Translations under genes and position numbers: made by a program
From: Candidatus Woesebacteria bacterium
Lineage (GTDB): Bacteria > Patescibacteriota > Microgenomatia > UBA8517 > UBA10165
NCBI GenBank assembly: GCA_002686465.1
Contig: NZCP01000040.1
Location: 1-43,318, forward strand
Reading direction: 5' to 3'
Length of the DNA: 43,318 nt
Notes under the pieces: generated by a model
Seen by the model: only the letters and a program-made list of their open reading frames with translations
Database searches by the model: none
What the model was told of the DNA's origin: nothing
Part shown: piece after piece, positions 15,341 to 21,651 of the stretch
Layout of the letters: the number at the start of each line of letters is the position of its first letter
How positions within the stretch are numbered: the first letter of the stretch is position 1

Positions 15341-15520
15341 TTACCTAATGAAATTACTCATTATGCTTGCGAATATATAATCTAATCCTCCGATGTAAAC
15401 CCCGATAAATATTGAGGCAACAATAACTAATACAGTTAACTGTATTGTTTTTTCTCTTGTGGGCCAGACAACTTTGTCAAGCTCAGCTTTAACTTCGCGC
15501 AAAAAAGAAACAGGGTTCAT
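15341..15520 (-). CDS. secE: Preprotein translocase subunit SecE
   Basis: 59 residues from ATG at 15520. The short bacterial SecE has the conserved amphipathic helix and Trp-Pro-Thr hinge (AELDKVVWPTREKTIQLTVL) and a single membrane helix (LVIVASIFIGVYIGGLDYIF). SecE is an essential part of the SecYEG channel. The longer open frame to 15847 crosses the promoter and the start of galU on the other strand and is not used. TGCTACAAT (about 15548-15556, minus) is a candidate promoter. Confidence 0.92.
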   Translation of the reverse strand: MNPVSFLREVKAELDKVVWPTREKTIQLTVLVIVASIFIGVYIGGLDYIFASIMSNFIR

Positions 15521-15609
15521 ATACGGGAAATTTCTAAAGAATGCAAAATTGTAGCATATTTGAGCGTAGATTTCTACCGTTTGAGTTTGCAAGGCTGGAT
15601 TTTCATTGA

Positions 15610-15638
15610 TTGAGGGAAATATGTTACTTTGGTATACT
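15610..15638 (+). promoter_or_regulatory. galU promoter
   Basis: TTGAGG at 15610-15615, 17 bp spacer, TATACT at 15633-15638. The expected transcript start coincides with the GTG at 15647, supporting that start over the TTGs at 15629 and 15641. Confidence 0.65.
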
Positions 15639-15646
15639 CTTTGAAA

Positions 15647-16531
15647 GTGGCTAAAGTTAGAAAAGCTGTTATTCCAATAGCTGGGCTTGGCACCAGGTTT
15701 TTGCCTCAGGCAAAAGCAATTCCCAAGGAAATGATCCCCTTGGTTGATAAACCCGTTGTGCAGAATGTTGTTGAGAGAGTGGTGGATGCCGGAATAGATC
15801 AGATAATTTTCGTCACTAGTCCGCACAAGAAGGCAATAAAAAATCACTTTGACAGGAATTTTGATTTAGAAGCAAAACTTCTTTCCAGCGGCAAAAAAGA
15901 GGAGCTTCAACAAATAAGAAAAATCTCAAAACTCGCAGAGTTTATCTATGTAGAACAGAAGGAAGCTCGTGGTAATGGTGATGCGATTCTGACTGCTGAG
16001 AAGGTTGTTGGAGATGAGCCCTTTTTTGTTACATATCCTGATGAGATTTTAGATGCGAGTCCGTCTTTGGGGAGTCAGCTCATAAAAGAATATAATCGGT
16101 CTGGCACAATCATATTGGCGGCAATCAGGAGTGATGATCCTGATGCAGCAGACAAATATGGATATGCAGCAGGGCGTGAGATACAAAAGGGGATATTAGA
16201 TGTTGAAAAGGTAGTCGAGAAGCCGGGCAAGGGAAATACTCCTTCTGATTACGTTTTGGTGGGTGGATATATTTTCACACCCGATATTTTTCCAGCTTTG
16301 CGCAAAGCTGGAAAAAAAGTTGAGGAAGGCAAAGAGCTTGTTTGGGCTGATGGAATGAATGTAGCGCTCTCAGAAGGCAAGCACGCGCGGGCCGTTATGA
16401 TTAAAGACTTCAAATATTACGACTGTGGGTCAAAGATTGGCTATTTGCAAGCAGTTGTGGAGATGGCCCTTAAAGATAAAAGGCTGGGCAGTGAATTTAG
16501 GACGTATCTCAAAAATCTTCGGTTGGAATGA
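15647..16531 (+). CDS. galU: UTP--glucose-1-phosphate uridylyltransferase
   Basis: 294 residues from GTG at 15647. The nucleotidyltransferase signature is IPIAGLGTRFLPQAKAIPKE; further family motifs are IPLVDKPVVQNVVERVVDAG, EARGNGDAILTAE and VEKPGKGNTPSDYVLVGGYI. It makes UDP-glucose for surface glycans. It lies on the plus strand, divergent from secE and convergent with rpsU, and so interrupts an otherwise minus-strand tRNA/ribosomal block. No SD; the transcript seems leaderless. Confidence 0.95.
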   Translation: MAKVRKAVIPIAGLGTRFLPQAKAIPKEMIPLVDKPVVQNVVERVVDAGIDQIIFVTSPHKKAIKNHFDRNFDLEAKLLSSGKKEELQQIRKISKLAEFIYVEQKEARGNGDAILTAEKVVGDEPFFVTYPDEILDASPSLGSQLIKEYNRSGTIILAAIRSDDPDAADKYGYAAGREIQKGILDVEKVVEKPGKGNTPSDYVLVGGYIFTPDIFPALRKAGKKVEEGKELVWADGMNVALSEGKHARAVMIKDFKYYDCGSKIGYLQAVVEMALKDKRLGSEFRTYLKNLRLE

Positions 16532-16572
16532 AACTCCTCGAGTTTTCGACGAAAGCAGGAAACGTAGTATAT

Positions 16573-16767
16573 TTACTCGTCCCGCTTTTTTGCTAGCTCA
16601 CGCAAATGTCGAACTCTGTAGAGTTGTTCTTTGCGACGTTCAGACTTAGTCGTGTGTCGCTCCCGATCTTTAACTTCTAATAAAAGACCAGATTGTAGTA
16701 TTCTTTTTCGAAACCGAGCGATCAATCTGTCGGACGATTCGCCAGGCTTTGCTTTGACAACTACCAT
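16573..16767 (-). CDS. rpsU: 30S ribosomal protein S21
   Basis: 64 residues. VVVKAKPGESSDRLIARFRK is the S21 start (basic, helix-forming), followed by SGLLLEVKDRERHTTKSERR and a basic tail. S21 sits near the platform and anti-Shine-Dalgarno region of 16S rRNA. A good SD-like AAAGGGGGTTGAG stands before the ATG. It lies between galU (convergent) and the tRNA-Trp region. Confidence 0.92.
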   Translation of the reverse strand: MVVVKAKPGESSDRLIARFRKRILQSGLLLEVKDRERHTTKSERRKEQLYRVRHLRELAKKRDE

Positions 16768-16847
16768 TCATATCTCAACCCCCTTTCAAATTCGGCAGAA
16801 ATTGGAGTAACTATGGGAATTATACCACATTATCACTTTAGTGATTC

Positions 16848-16907
16848 AGCAGGGGTGGAGGGAATAAGTCTACCTTTGCTTTGCAAACGATCTTGATCCT
16901 TCCACTA
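16848..16907. repeat. 60-bp repeat copy A carrying the tRNA-Trp 3' end
   Basis: Matches copy B (16948-17007) at 58 of 60 positions, exactly 100 bp away. The first 17 bases after the leading A (GCAGGGGTGGAGGGAAT) equal the 3' end of the tRNA-Trp gene. The unit folds: GTGGAGGGA pairs with TCCTTCCAC (one G:U), enclosing a TTTGC/GCAAA hairpin. Confidence 0.75.
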
Positions 16908-16947
16908 TTTAGATGAACAAACTGCAAAAATGCAGCCTGTTTTAACT

Positions 16948-17007
16948 AGCAGGGGTGGAGGGAATAAGTCTACCTTTGCTTCGCAAACGATCTTGATCCC
17001 TCCACTA
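16948..17007. repeat. 60-bp repeat copy B carrying the tRNA-Trp 3' end
   Basis: Same unit as copy A; the outer stem is perfect here (GTGGAGGGA with TCCCTCCAC), and the inner hairpin TTTGC-TTC-GCAAA is kept. The two differences from copy A preserve pairing in both stems, which hints at a structured transcript or a selected fold. Confidence 0.75.
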
Positions 17008-17014
17008 TATACAA

Positions 17015-17042
17015 ATATTTCAGACACAACGGTCTGAAATAT
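17015..17042 (-). terminator. Terminator behind tRNA-Trp
   Basis: Perfect 11-bp stem ATATTTCAGAC/GTCTGAAATAT with a 6-nt loop, starting 7 nt after the tRNA-Trp 3' end. It is followed on the minus strand by TTTGTATAT, a weak U-tract. Confidence 0.6.
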
Positions 17043-17049
17043 CCGTATG

Positions 17050-17120
17050 CAGGGGTGGAGGGAATCGAACCCCCGTTACCGGTTTTGGAGACCGGTGTCC
17101 TACCACTGAACGACACCCCT
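17050..17120 (-). tRNA. tRNA-Trp (CCA)
   Basis: 71 nt. The acceptor stem AGGGGTG pairs with CACCCCT, anticodon stem CCGGT/ACCGG encloses loop CTCCAAA (anticodon CCA), and the T-arm is GGGTTCGATTCCC. G is the discriminator; CCA is not encoded. Its 3' 17 nt recur in the two repeats downstream. Confidence 0.95.
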
Positions 17121-17128
17121 AGATAAAA

Positions 17129-17152
17129 GTTCAAAACTCAAAAGTCAAAACT
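17129..17152. repeat. Short heptamer run (TCAAAAN)
   Basis: GTTCAAAA, CTCAAAA, GTCAAAA, CTA: a short 7-bp-period run between tRNA-Trp and the rpmG stop codon. Confidence 0.4.
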
Positions 17153-17324
17153 ATTTCAACTTCTGTCTTTCTTTATGCTCTGTTTGTTTACGACACCTTC
17201 GGCAAAACTTACGCAAGGTAAGTTTACCTTCCATGTTTGTCTTGTTTTTTTCAGTTATATAATTCTGACTTTTACAATCAGAACAAACTAATCCATAAAG
17301 TTGTCTTCCACCTCTTTTAGCCAT
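17151..17324 (-). CDS. rpmG: 50S ribosomal protein L33 (zinc-ribbon form)
   Basis: 57 residues from ATG at 17324: MAKRGGRQLYGLVCSDCKSQ, then NYITEKNKTNMEGKL, then LRKFCRRCRKQTEHKERQK. Two CxxC pairs (CSDC, CRRC) identify the zinc-binding form of L33, a small 50S protein near the E site. A Shine-Dalgarno (AAAGGAGA) precedes the start. It sits between tRNA-Thr and tRNA-Trp, exactly where rpmG is found in the ancestral tRNA-rpmG-secE-nusG order. Confidence 0.92.
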   Translation of the reverse strand: MAKRGGRQLYGLVCSDCKSQNYITEKNKTNMEGKLTLRKFCRRCRKQTEHKERQKLK

Positions 17325-17350
17325 TATATCTCCTTTCTATTTTGTACCTG

Positions 17351-17422
17351 AGCCTGGGGCGGGAATCGAACCCGCGACCCCATTCTTACCAAGAATGTGC
17401 TCTACCACTGAGCCACCCAGGC
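17351..17422 (-). tRNA. tRNA-Thr (GGT)
   Basis: 72 nt. Acceptor GCCTGGG/CCCAGGC, D-arm GGCTCAGTGGTAGAGC, anticodon stem CATTC/GAATG with loop TTGGTAA (anticodon GGT), T-arm GCGGGTTCGATTCCCGC. CCA is not encoded. Confidence 0.95.
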
Positions 17423-17450
17423 AAATCTTGGGTGTCAGAGTAGCACCCGG

Positions 17451-17533
17451 TGCTGGGAGAGGGATTCGAACCCCCGTAGGCAAATGCCACCTGATTTACA
17501 GTCAGGCCCGGTTGACCACTTCGGTATCCCAGC
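17451..17533 (-). tRNA. tRNA-Tyr (GTA)
   Basis: 83 nt with a long variable arm (TGGCATTTGCCTA), as expected for bacterial tRNA-Tyr. Anticodon stem CCTGA/TCAGG, loop CTGTAAA (anticodon GTA). Acceptor GCTGGGA/TCCCAGC; discriminator A. Confidence 0.95.
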
Positions 17534-17620
17534 GAACCTTCTCAAACTTTCTTTGGTAAAGAAAGTGTACACGCTTTCTAAAAAGAAAGGTGACAAAGAA
17601 ACAGAAAAATCCGGATTGAG

Positions 17621-17692
17621 AGCCGAGGAGAGGATTCGAACCCCCGACCTTGGCTTTACAAAAGCCCTGCTCTGCCCCTGAGCTACCCCGGC
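17621..17692 (-). tRNA. tRNA-Thr (TGT)
   Basis: 72 nt. Acceptor GCCGGGG/CCTCGGC (one G:U), D-arm GCTCAGGGGCAGAGC, anticodon loop TTTGTAA (anticodon TGT). The top pair of the anticodon stem is a G-A mismatch (27-43), which makes the stem effectively 4 bp. T-arm GGGGGTTCGAATCCTCT includes G:U pairs. Confidence 0.88.
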
Positions 17693-17701
17693 CCGTCTAG
17701 G

Positions 17702-17739
17702 CTCGGACTATATCCGAGGCTGACGTAAGGTGTATTATA
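17702..17739 (-). promoter_or_regulatory. Promoter and leader hairpin of the tRNA/rpmG operon
   Basis: Minus-strand TGGTATAAT (TATAAT at 17734-17739, extended -10), followed before the first tRNA by a CTCGGA/TCCGAG hairpin at 17702-17718. It would drive tRNA-Thr, tRNA-Tyr, tRNA-Thr, rpmG and tRNA-Trp. Confidence 0.65.
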
Positions 17740-17788
17740 CCAGAAATGTAGTTAAAATTGAACCTAACTTACTTGCCAAATCTTCTGT

Positions 17789-17817
17789 TTGACAATGATG
17801 TCTTCAGTCAATATACT
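17789..17817 (+). promoter_or_regulatory. Consensus promoter of the gene at 17824
   Basis: Perfect TTGACA at 17789-17794, 17-bp spacer, TATACT at 17812-17817. The predicted +1 is the A of the ATG at 17824. Confidence 0.8.
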
Positions 17818-17823
17818 CTCTCC

Positions 17824-18135
17824 ATGGCCAGAGAAGTCTTCGATCAAGACCCCTACACAGAATTAAGACAGGGAGCGCGCGATATTTTGTTTCGTGCTGG
17901 AATCCCCAGTAACCCAGGAAGCATAGATTTGGAAATTGTTAACGGTGCAAGAAGAATAGCTAACCTGGCACCAATTGAGCCATGGGACGAGTGGAGTAAA
18001 CAAGATGGTAAATTCGAAGGTTGTAGAGACAGATTAATTGAAACTATCCTGGAAGCAGGAGTGGATTTGCAGGAGCCAATTACTGAAACAACCAACATTC
18101 TCAAGGGGTTGGAAATCTTGACGTCGAGACGATAG
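17824..18135 (+). CDS. Small acidic protein of unknown function
   Basis: 103 residues from ATG at 17824, chosen because the consensus promoter's +1 falls on it; a longer frame to 17758 would begin upstream of the promoter. The product is soluble and mostly helical (DPYTELRQGARDILFRAGIP; DRLIETILEAGVDLQEPI), with no signal peptide, cysteines or metal-binding motif. No family recognised. It is the first of three neighbouring tiny genes, each with its own promoter (17824, 18193, 18524), so they are separate units. Confidence 0.6.
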   Translation: MAREVFDQDPYTELRQGARDILFRAGIPSNPGSIDLEIVNGARRIANLAPIEPWDEWSKQDGKFEGCRDRLIETILEAGVDLQEPITETTNILKGLEILTSRR

Positions 18136-18156
18136 TCCTCAAGTAGTCCGTTTGCC

Positions 18157-18185
18157 TTGCAAAAGCGTTTATCATTTGTTACTAT
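18157..18185 (+). promoter_or_regulatory. Promoter of the gene at 18193
   Basis: TTGCAA at 18157-18162, 17-bp spacer, TACTAT at 18180-18185; 7 nt then ATG. Confidence 0.6.
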
Positions 18186-18192
18186 TCCAGGC

Positions 18193-18444
18193 ATGATAAC
18201 AGAAAGAGATCTCGCCACAATTGAGCGATCTCATGTCAAAAAATTGGTGCGCTTCTTGCAAACTGAAACTGAACCAGCATTTCCTGATCGGGTGCAGTTG
18301 GACGTGCTCAAGGATGCACGAGAACGATTTGTCGGTCAAATGACCCCTGGGGCAAGAGAGTGCCTTCGCCAAGAGACGCGTGCCTTGACCGAATCTTGTA
18401 CATCGTCTAATCCTGAAAAAACTCTCCAAGAAGTACAAAGATAA
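18193..18444 (+). CDS. Small helical protein of unknown function
   Basis: 83 residues from ATG at 18193, the start that fits the promoter at 18157-18185; an alternative frame start at 18157 would place the first codon on the -35 box. The sequence is charged and helical (RDLATIERSHVKKLVRFLQT; DRVQLDVLKDARERFVGQ). No family recognised, no membrane segment. The two neighbours on each side are of similar size and equally unknown. Confidence 0.55.
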   Translation: MITERDLATIERSHVKKLVRFLQTETEPAFPDRVQLDVLKDARERFVGQMTPGARECLRQETRALTESCTSSNPEKTLQEVQR

Positions 18445-18488
18445 TTTCTGACAAAGTTTGCCAGGGTCTGTTGATATAGTTCAAGTTG

Positions 18489-18517
18489 TTGAAAAAATAC
18501 ACTTCACAGTATATATT
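18489..18517 (+). promoter_or_regulatory. Promoter of the gene at 18524
   Basis: TTGAAA at 18489-18494, 17-bp spacer, TATATT at 18512-18517; 6 nt then ATG. Confidence 0.65.
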
Positions 18518-18523
18518 TTAAGT

Positions 18524-18751
18524 ATGTTAACAAAATCGGATATTAGGCAGATAGACACTGTTGTCTCAAAAAGAATAACTAGAGAAATTAAGCCTGTAAA
18601 AAGGGATATTGGAACCATCAAAAGTGATGCTGCCCAAATAAGAAAGGATGTGAAAACGCTAGTAAATTATTTCGACAGAGAATATTTAGAATTAAGGGCG
18701 CGGATTGAAAGAATAGAAACCCATCTCCAAATAGAACCGAGCTCTTCTTAA
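18524..18751 (+). CDS. Small coiled-coil protein of unknown function
   Basis: 75 residues from ATG at 18524. Most of the chain is a predicted coiled coil with heptad-like hydrophobics (IKPVKRDIGTIKSDAAQI; YFDREYLELRARIERIETHL). Such short coiled coils recur in many bacteria as DUFs of unknown role. It has its own promoter and probably no leader. The ORF start at 18458 lies upstream of the promoter and is rejected. Confidence 0.6.
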   Translation: MLTKSDIRQIDTVVSKRITREIKPVKRDIGTIKSDAAQIRKDVKTLVNYFDREYLELRARIERIETHLQIEPSSS

Positions 18752-18783
18752 AGAATTCCCTGGGAATATGCTAAGATTTAGAT

Positions 18784-19800
18784 ATGAGTAAAGGCATTGT
18801 AATGCCGTTGGTTGCGGCTGTCGTGGTCTTAGGTCTTAGCGCTTTGCTAGCTTGGTATTTCTTCTCTTCATTTTCAAAATCTTCCTCTTCAAAACTTGGA
18901 CCATCAATCTCATATAAAGAAGCGGGGATTCCTGTTCCTGAAGAGTTCGATCCGGCGTCAGTTGGAAGCCCACATACAAGAGACAGTGAAAAACATCCGG
19001 ATTGTTGCAATCATCCTTATTGGCACAAGGTTTATAAAGCAACTTCTTTTAATGGCACGACTTGGAACAGGGAGAATGTTTTGATTGAAGAGCATGCGAG
19101 TGTTCCGGCAATTTTAGAAAAAGATGACGGGAGTTTTATTCTTTATTACGTTAATGGTGATGTTGACACGATGGATTGTTCGGTGTCGCAGGATGGAAAA
19201 GATTTTACAAAGGGTGGTTGTACTATTTATGGGTTTACAGAAAACAAAGTTTGGGATCCCTATATAGTTAAAATCGAAAATGGGTTTTACAGAATGTATT
19301 TTTATGCACCTTCAAAAGGGTTAGTTCGGGAAGAGCAAGAACATAAAATCATGAGTGCAATCTCAAAAGACGGAATAAACTGGCTTCAAGAAGAAGGTCC
19401 GCGGTTCGAGTATCAGGGAATTATAGACCCGGCGGTTATTAAGATGGGAGGTGTCTGGCGCATGTATACTTGGTATCCAAAAGATGCTGGCGGTCCTGGA
19501 AATTCAGTCATGGTCTCGGCAACAAGCAATGATGGCCTAAATTTTCAATTTGAAAAAGAGTTTAATGTTGGTGGTGGAATTCCGGAGATTGTTGAGTATA
19601 GCCGTAATAGATATAGGATGTATTTTTGTGAACAAGGGATAAGTGCTGTGACGAGCACTGATGGACTTGACTGGTCAAGAAAACAAACAGTCCTTCCAGC
19701 AGGTCCTGGGGAGATAGTTTGTGACCCAAGCGTTATAAAATCAGGCGGAGAATGGGTGATGTATTACAAGGTACAAGAAGTCAATTCTTCTCCTTTTTAG
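18784..19800 (+). CDS. Membrane-anchored five-bladed beta-propeller protein, glycosidase-like (GH43/GH130-type fold)
   Basis: 338 residues. One N-terminal membrane helix (residues about 7-30) and a Ser-rich linker precede repeated propeller blades: ILEKDDGSFILYYVNGD, WDPYIVKIENGFYRMYFYAP, IIDPAVIKMGGVWRMYTWYP, EIVEYSRNRYRMYFCEQG, CDPSVIKSGGEWVMYYKV. The spacing and the D-P-x-V-I-K and R-M-Y patterns are those of GH43/GH32/GH130-like sugar-binding propellers. It probably acts on or binds a glycan outside the cell; catalytic residues cannot be assigned with certainty. An extended -10 (TGCTAAGAT) ends 6 nt before the ATG. Confidence 0.7.
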   Translation: MSKGIVMPLVAAVVVLGLSALLAWYFFSSFSKSSSSKLGPSISYKEAGIPVPEEFDPASVGSPHTRDSEKHPDCCNHPYWHKVYKATSFNGTTWNRENVLIEEHASVPAILEKDDGSFILYYVNGDVDTMDCSVSQDGKDFTKGGCTIYGFTENKVWDPYIVKIENGFYRMYFYAPSKGLVREEQEHKIMSAISKDGINWLQEEGPRFEYQGIIDPAVIKMGGVWRMYTWYPKDAGGPGNSVMVSATSNDGLNFQFEKEFNVGGGIPEIVEYSRNRYRMYFCEQGISAVTSTDGLDWSRKQTVLPAGPGEIVCDPSVIKSGGEWVMYYKVQEVNSSPF

Positions 19801-19812
19801 ACCCCAGAGTGA

Positions 19813-19818
19813 TATAAT
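19813..19818 (+). promoter_or_regulatory. -10 box of the gene at 19828
   Basis: TATAAT, 9 nt before the ATG, overlapping the spacer right behind the preceding stop (19800). Confidence 0.55.
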
Positions 19819-19827
19819 GCAAAAATT

Positions 19828-20343
19828 ATGGAAAGGACTCCTAGAAGGTTTACTCGGGATGAGAAAAAAATAGAGAGACTTAGGGAATGTGCAACGAAGG
19901 AATTGGCTCGCTTCTCCAATGGCCTAGGGTTGCCATCGATCTTCTCGGGATGTTTACCGAATTCAATGGTTGAGAAGTTAGGGGATTCACCTCCAACCGA
20001 GCGTGCCGAGGGAAATATAAAATTTATCGCAGACGTTTGGACTTGTTCGCCGGCCTTGAGAACCCTTTTCATGCGAACAAGAAAGCCAGTAATTCTTGAT
20101 GACATTGGGTGCTTTAGGTTCGTTGTGCGTCGCGACATGTATGATATTTGCTATCGTGAACCTAGTCGAAACGGAGATTTGGCTACGCCATATCGTTCTG
20201 CACCCACTTTGTTTGGAGAGTTATGGGGAGCTGAAGATGATAAAATACTTGAGAATATTGCGGGTCTTTCTAAGAAAAGAATACTTCTTGGTTTTAACAG
20301 AATCCTTCGAGATAAAGCCGTCCTTTCAAGGCAACCCCTTTAG
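19828..20343 (+). CDS. Protein of unknown function
   Basis: 171 residues, soluble, with no signal peptide. Visible stretches: a basic, helical N terminus (RFTRDEKKIERLRECATKEL), a middle part with scattered Cys, and RFVVRRDMYDICYREPSRNG in a probable beta-strand region. No family recognised. Its last 18 bp overlap the end of the convergent SGNH gene, so the transcripts would overlap. The start is supported by TATAAT at 19813-19818. Confidence 0.55.
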   Translation: MERTPRRFTRDEKKIERLRECATKELARFSNGLGLPSIFSGCLPNSMVEKLGDSPPTERAEGNIKFIADVWTCSPALRTLFMRTRKPVILDDIGCFRFVVRRDMYDICYREPSRNGDLATPYRSAPTLFGELWGAEDDKILENIAGLSKKRILLGFNRILRDKAVLSRQPL

Positions 20344-21447
20344 TATCTCCTCTGTTAAATAATCTGCCACCCTTTTTGTTCCCACTGGGGTTAGATGAAA
20401 ATCCCAAAGATAGTAGCAGTCGAGACACCCGTCTTTTCTAAATTCATCTAAAAGCGAGAAATAGGCAAAGCCGTTTTTTTCTGCAACTTCTCTAAGATCC
20501 GGATCTGGGTTGAAGTCAAGCAGTCTGTTGCTTACCTGAAAACCGAGACCTTTTCTATAAGAGTGAAATTCTTCCGAGACCAAATCATTTGAAGGCAAGA
20601 AAACAATGTAAACAGGAAGGTCTTTACTGCAAGAGCTTTTTAGTCTTTCCAGTTTTTTGTCTACCACGTTGACAGCTTTTCTAAACGTTGTCTCGTCAAG
20701 CATCGAAATTAAAAAGTTGGGATTTTGTGTGCTGTAGGAAATTATGTCTGGGTTCAGCTTTCCTTCTAAATACATTTTGCGTGCTTCGGGGGCAAGTGAG
20801 TTAATATAATCTTGATTAAATGCAGCAAAGCTTTGAGCTCTCGGCTTCCAATAACTTGAAGTTTCAATAACTGCCCCTGGTTTTGCACCAGACGGTTGGA
20901 TAAAGCGATTTTTAATCCGGGATAATGTTGGCCAGAAGGTACCGACTATGCGATGCTCATTTGACGTCCCTTGCTCTCTGATTAATACTTGGTTAAGATC
21001 ATCAGTTGAGTAGAACCCTAAGATTATTGCGTCGATCTCTAGTTGGTCAGCATACGCTTGACATACCAAAATTTCGCTTTCTAAATCTAGACCAGGTGCT
21101 CCTGCATTAATTACCTCTACAGTTTTCCCTTTTGAACGTAGATTTTTTTCTAATAACTTTGGCCAGGAATCGGAAAGATCAACACCCCAGCCAAAAACGA
21201 ATGAGTCTCCAAATGCCAAAATACGGTAGGTATCAGAGGGTTTTGGTATTACTACTTCTCCATTCCGCAAACCTTGTGAGGAGGTAAGTATCTTGATAGT
21301 GAATTCACCAGTTGCCATTGTCTCTGTGATATGGGGAACTATTGTCTTGAAATAACCGATTTGGTTTAAGTAAGAGCCGAGAAATCTATCGAGTACGATC
21401 GAAGATGTAAAGACAATTAAAGATGAGACGAGTACTAGAATTGCCAA
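20326..21447 (-). CDS. Membrane-anchored SGNH/GDSL hydrolase
   Basis: 373 residues. A membrane helix (MAILVLVSSLIVFTSSIVL) is followed by an exported SGNH domain: block I FGDSFVFGWGV (nucleophile Ser), the region AGAPGLDLESEILV, and WDFHLTPVGTKRVADYL carrying the catalytic Asp and His. The family acts as esterase or acyltransferase-like hydrolase, often on acetylated glycans. The first possible start is TTG at 21447; no ATG or GTG lies further upstream in frame before a stop, though the open frame continues back into the RNA gene at 21460-21613. No SD or close -10 is seen, so expression may come from read-through of that RNA. Confidence 0.75.
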   Translation of the reverse strand: MAILVLVSSLIVFTSSIVLDRFLGSYLNQIGYFKTIVPHITETMATGEFTIKILTSSQGLRNGEVVIPKPSDTYRILAFGDSFVFGWGVDLSDSWPKLLEKNLRSKGKTVEVINAGAPGLDLESEILVCQAYADQLEIDAIILGFYSTDDLNQVLIREQGTSNEHRIVGTFWPTLSRIKNRFIQPSGAKPGAVIETSSYWKPRAQSFAAFNQDYINSLAPEARKMYLEGKLNPDIISYSTQNPNFLISMLDETTFRKAVNVVDKKLERLKSSCSKDLPVYIVFLPSNDLVSEEFHSYRKGLGFQVSNRLLDFNPDPDLREVAEKNGFAYFSLLDEFRKDGCLDCYYLWDFHLTPVGTKRVADYLTEEILKGLP

Positions 21448-21459
21448 TGGAAGTTGTGT

Positions 21460-21613
21460 AAAAATGCCCCACCTTCTGGGATTGTCCAGAGATGTTTCCC
21501 CTGGTTTTCACCAGGTGGGTGGGCTGTCCCAAACCCCAAAGGGTTAGGGAACTCCGCCTTCCCGTAAGTAAAATGATAGGGGAAATATTCCCTGGTATCC
21601 TTTCCGGTAGGGC
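21460..21613 (-). ncRNA. Structured RNA of about 154 nt, 6S-like
   Basis: The RNA begins GCCCUACCGG exactly at the predicted +1 of a strong promoter (21620-21648) and ends GGUGGGGC A UUUUU. The ends pair (GCCCUACC with GGUGGGGC). Inward, GGAU pairs with AUCC, CCAGGGA with UCUCUGG, and UUUCCCC with GGGGAAA, giving a long rod. Above the rod are a 14-nt A/U-rich unpaired strand (UAUCAUUUUACUUA), an apical hairpin region, and on the 3' side a CCUGGU-GAAA-ACCAGG hairpin. This layout (closing stem, bubble with 3'-side hairpin, apical stem) is that of 6S RNA, the RNA polymerase regulator. The RNA gene is well supported; the 6S identity is an inference. Confidence 0.6.
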
Positions 21614-21619
21614 AACTTC

Positions 21620-21648
21620 AATATAGCAAAAAAGTGGGTTTTGGTCAA
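21620..21648 (-). promoter_or_regulatory. Strong promoter of the structured RNA
   Basis: Minus strand: TTGACC at 21643-21648, 17-bp spacer, TATATT at 21620-21625. Predicted +1 at 21613, where the closing stem of the RNA starts. Confidence 0.75.
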
Positions 21649-21651
21649 TCT

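Noticed and set aside
16848-17065. Repeats spaced by 100 bp considered as a CRISPR array
   Set aside because: Only two full copies plus the tRNA end, no cas genes, and the repeat shares 17 nt with a tRNA.
21460-21613. Structured RNA considered as SRP RNA, RNase P RNA or tmRNA
   Set aside because: None of their signatures is present (no GGAAGNAGC loop, no GAGGAAAGUC, no tRNA-like ends or tag frame); the length and rod shape fit 6S better.
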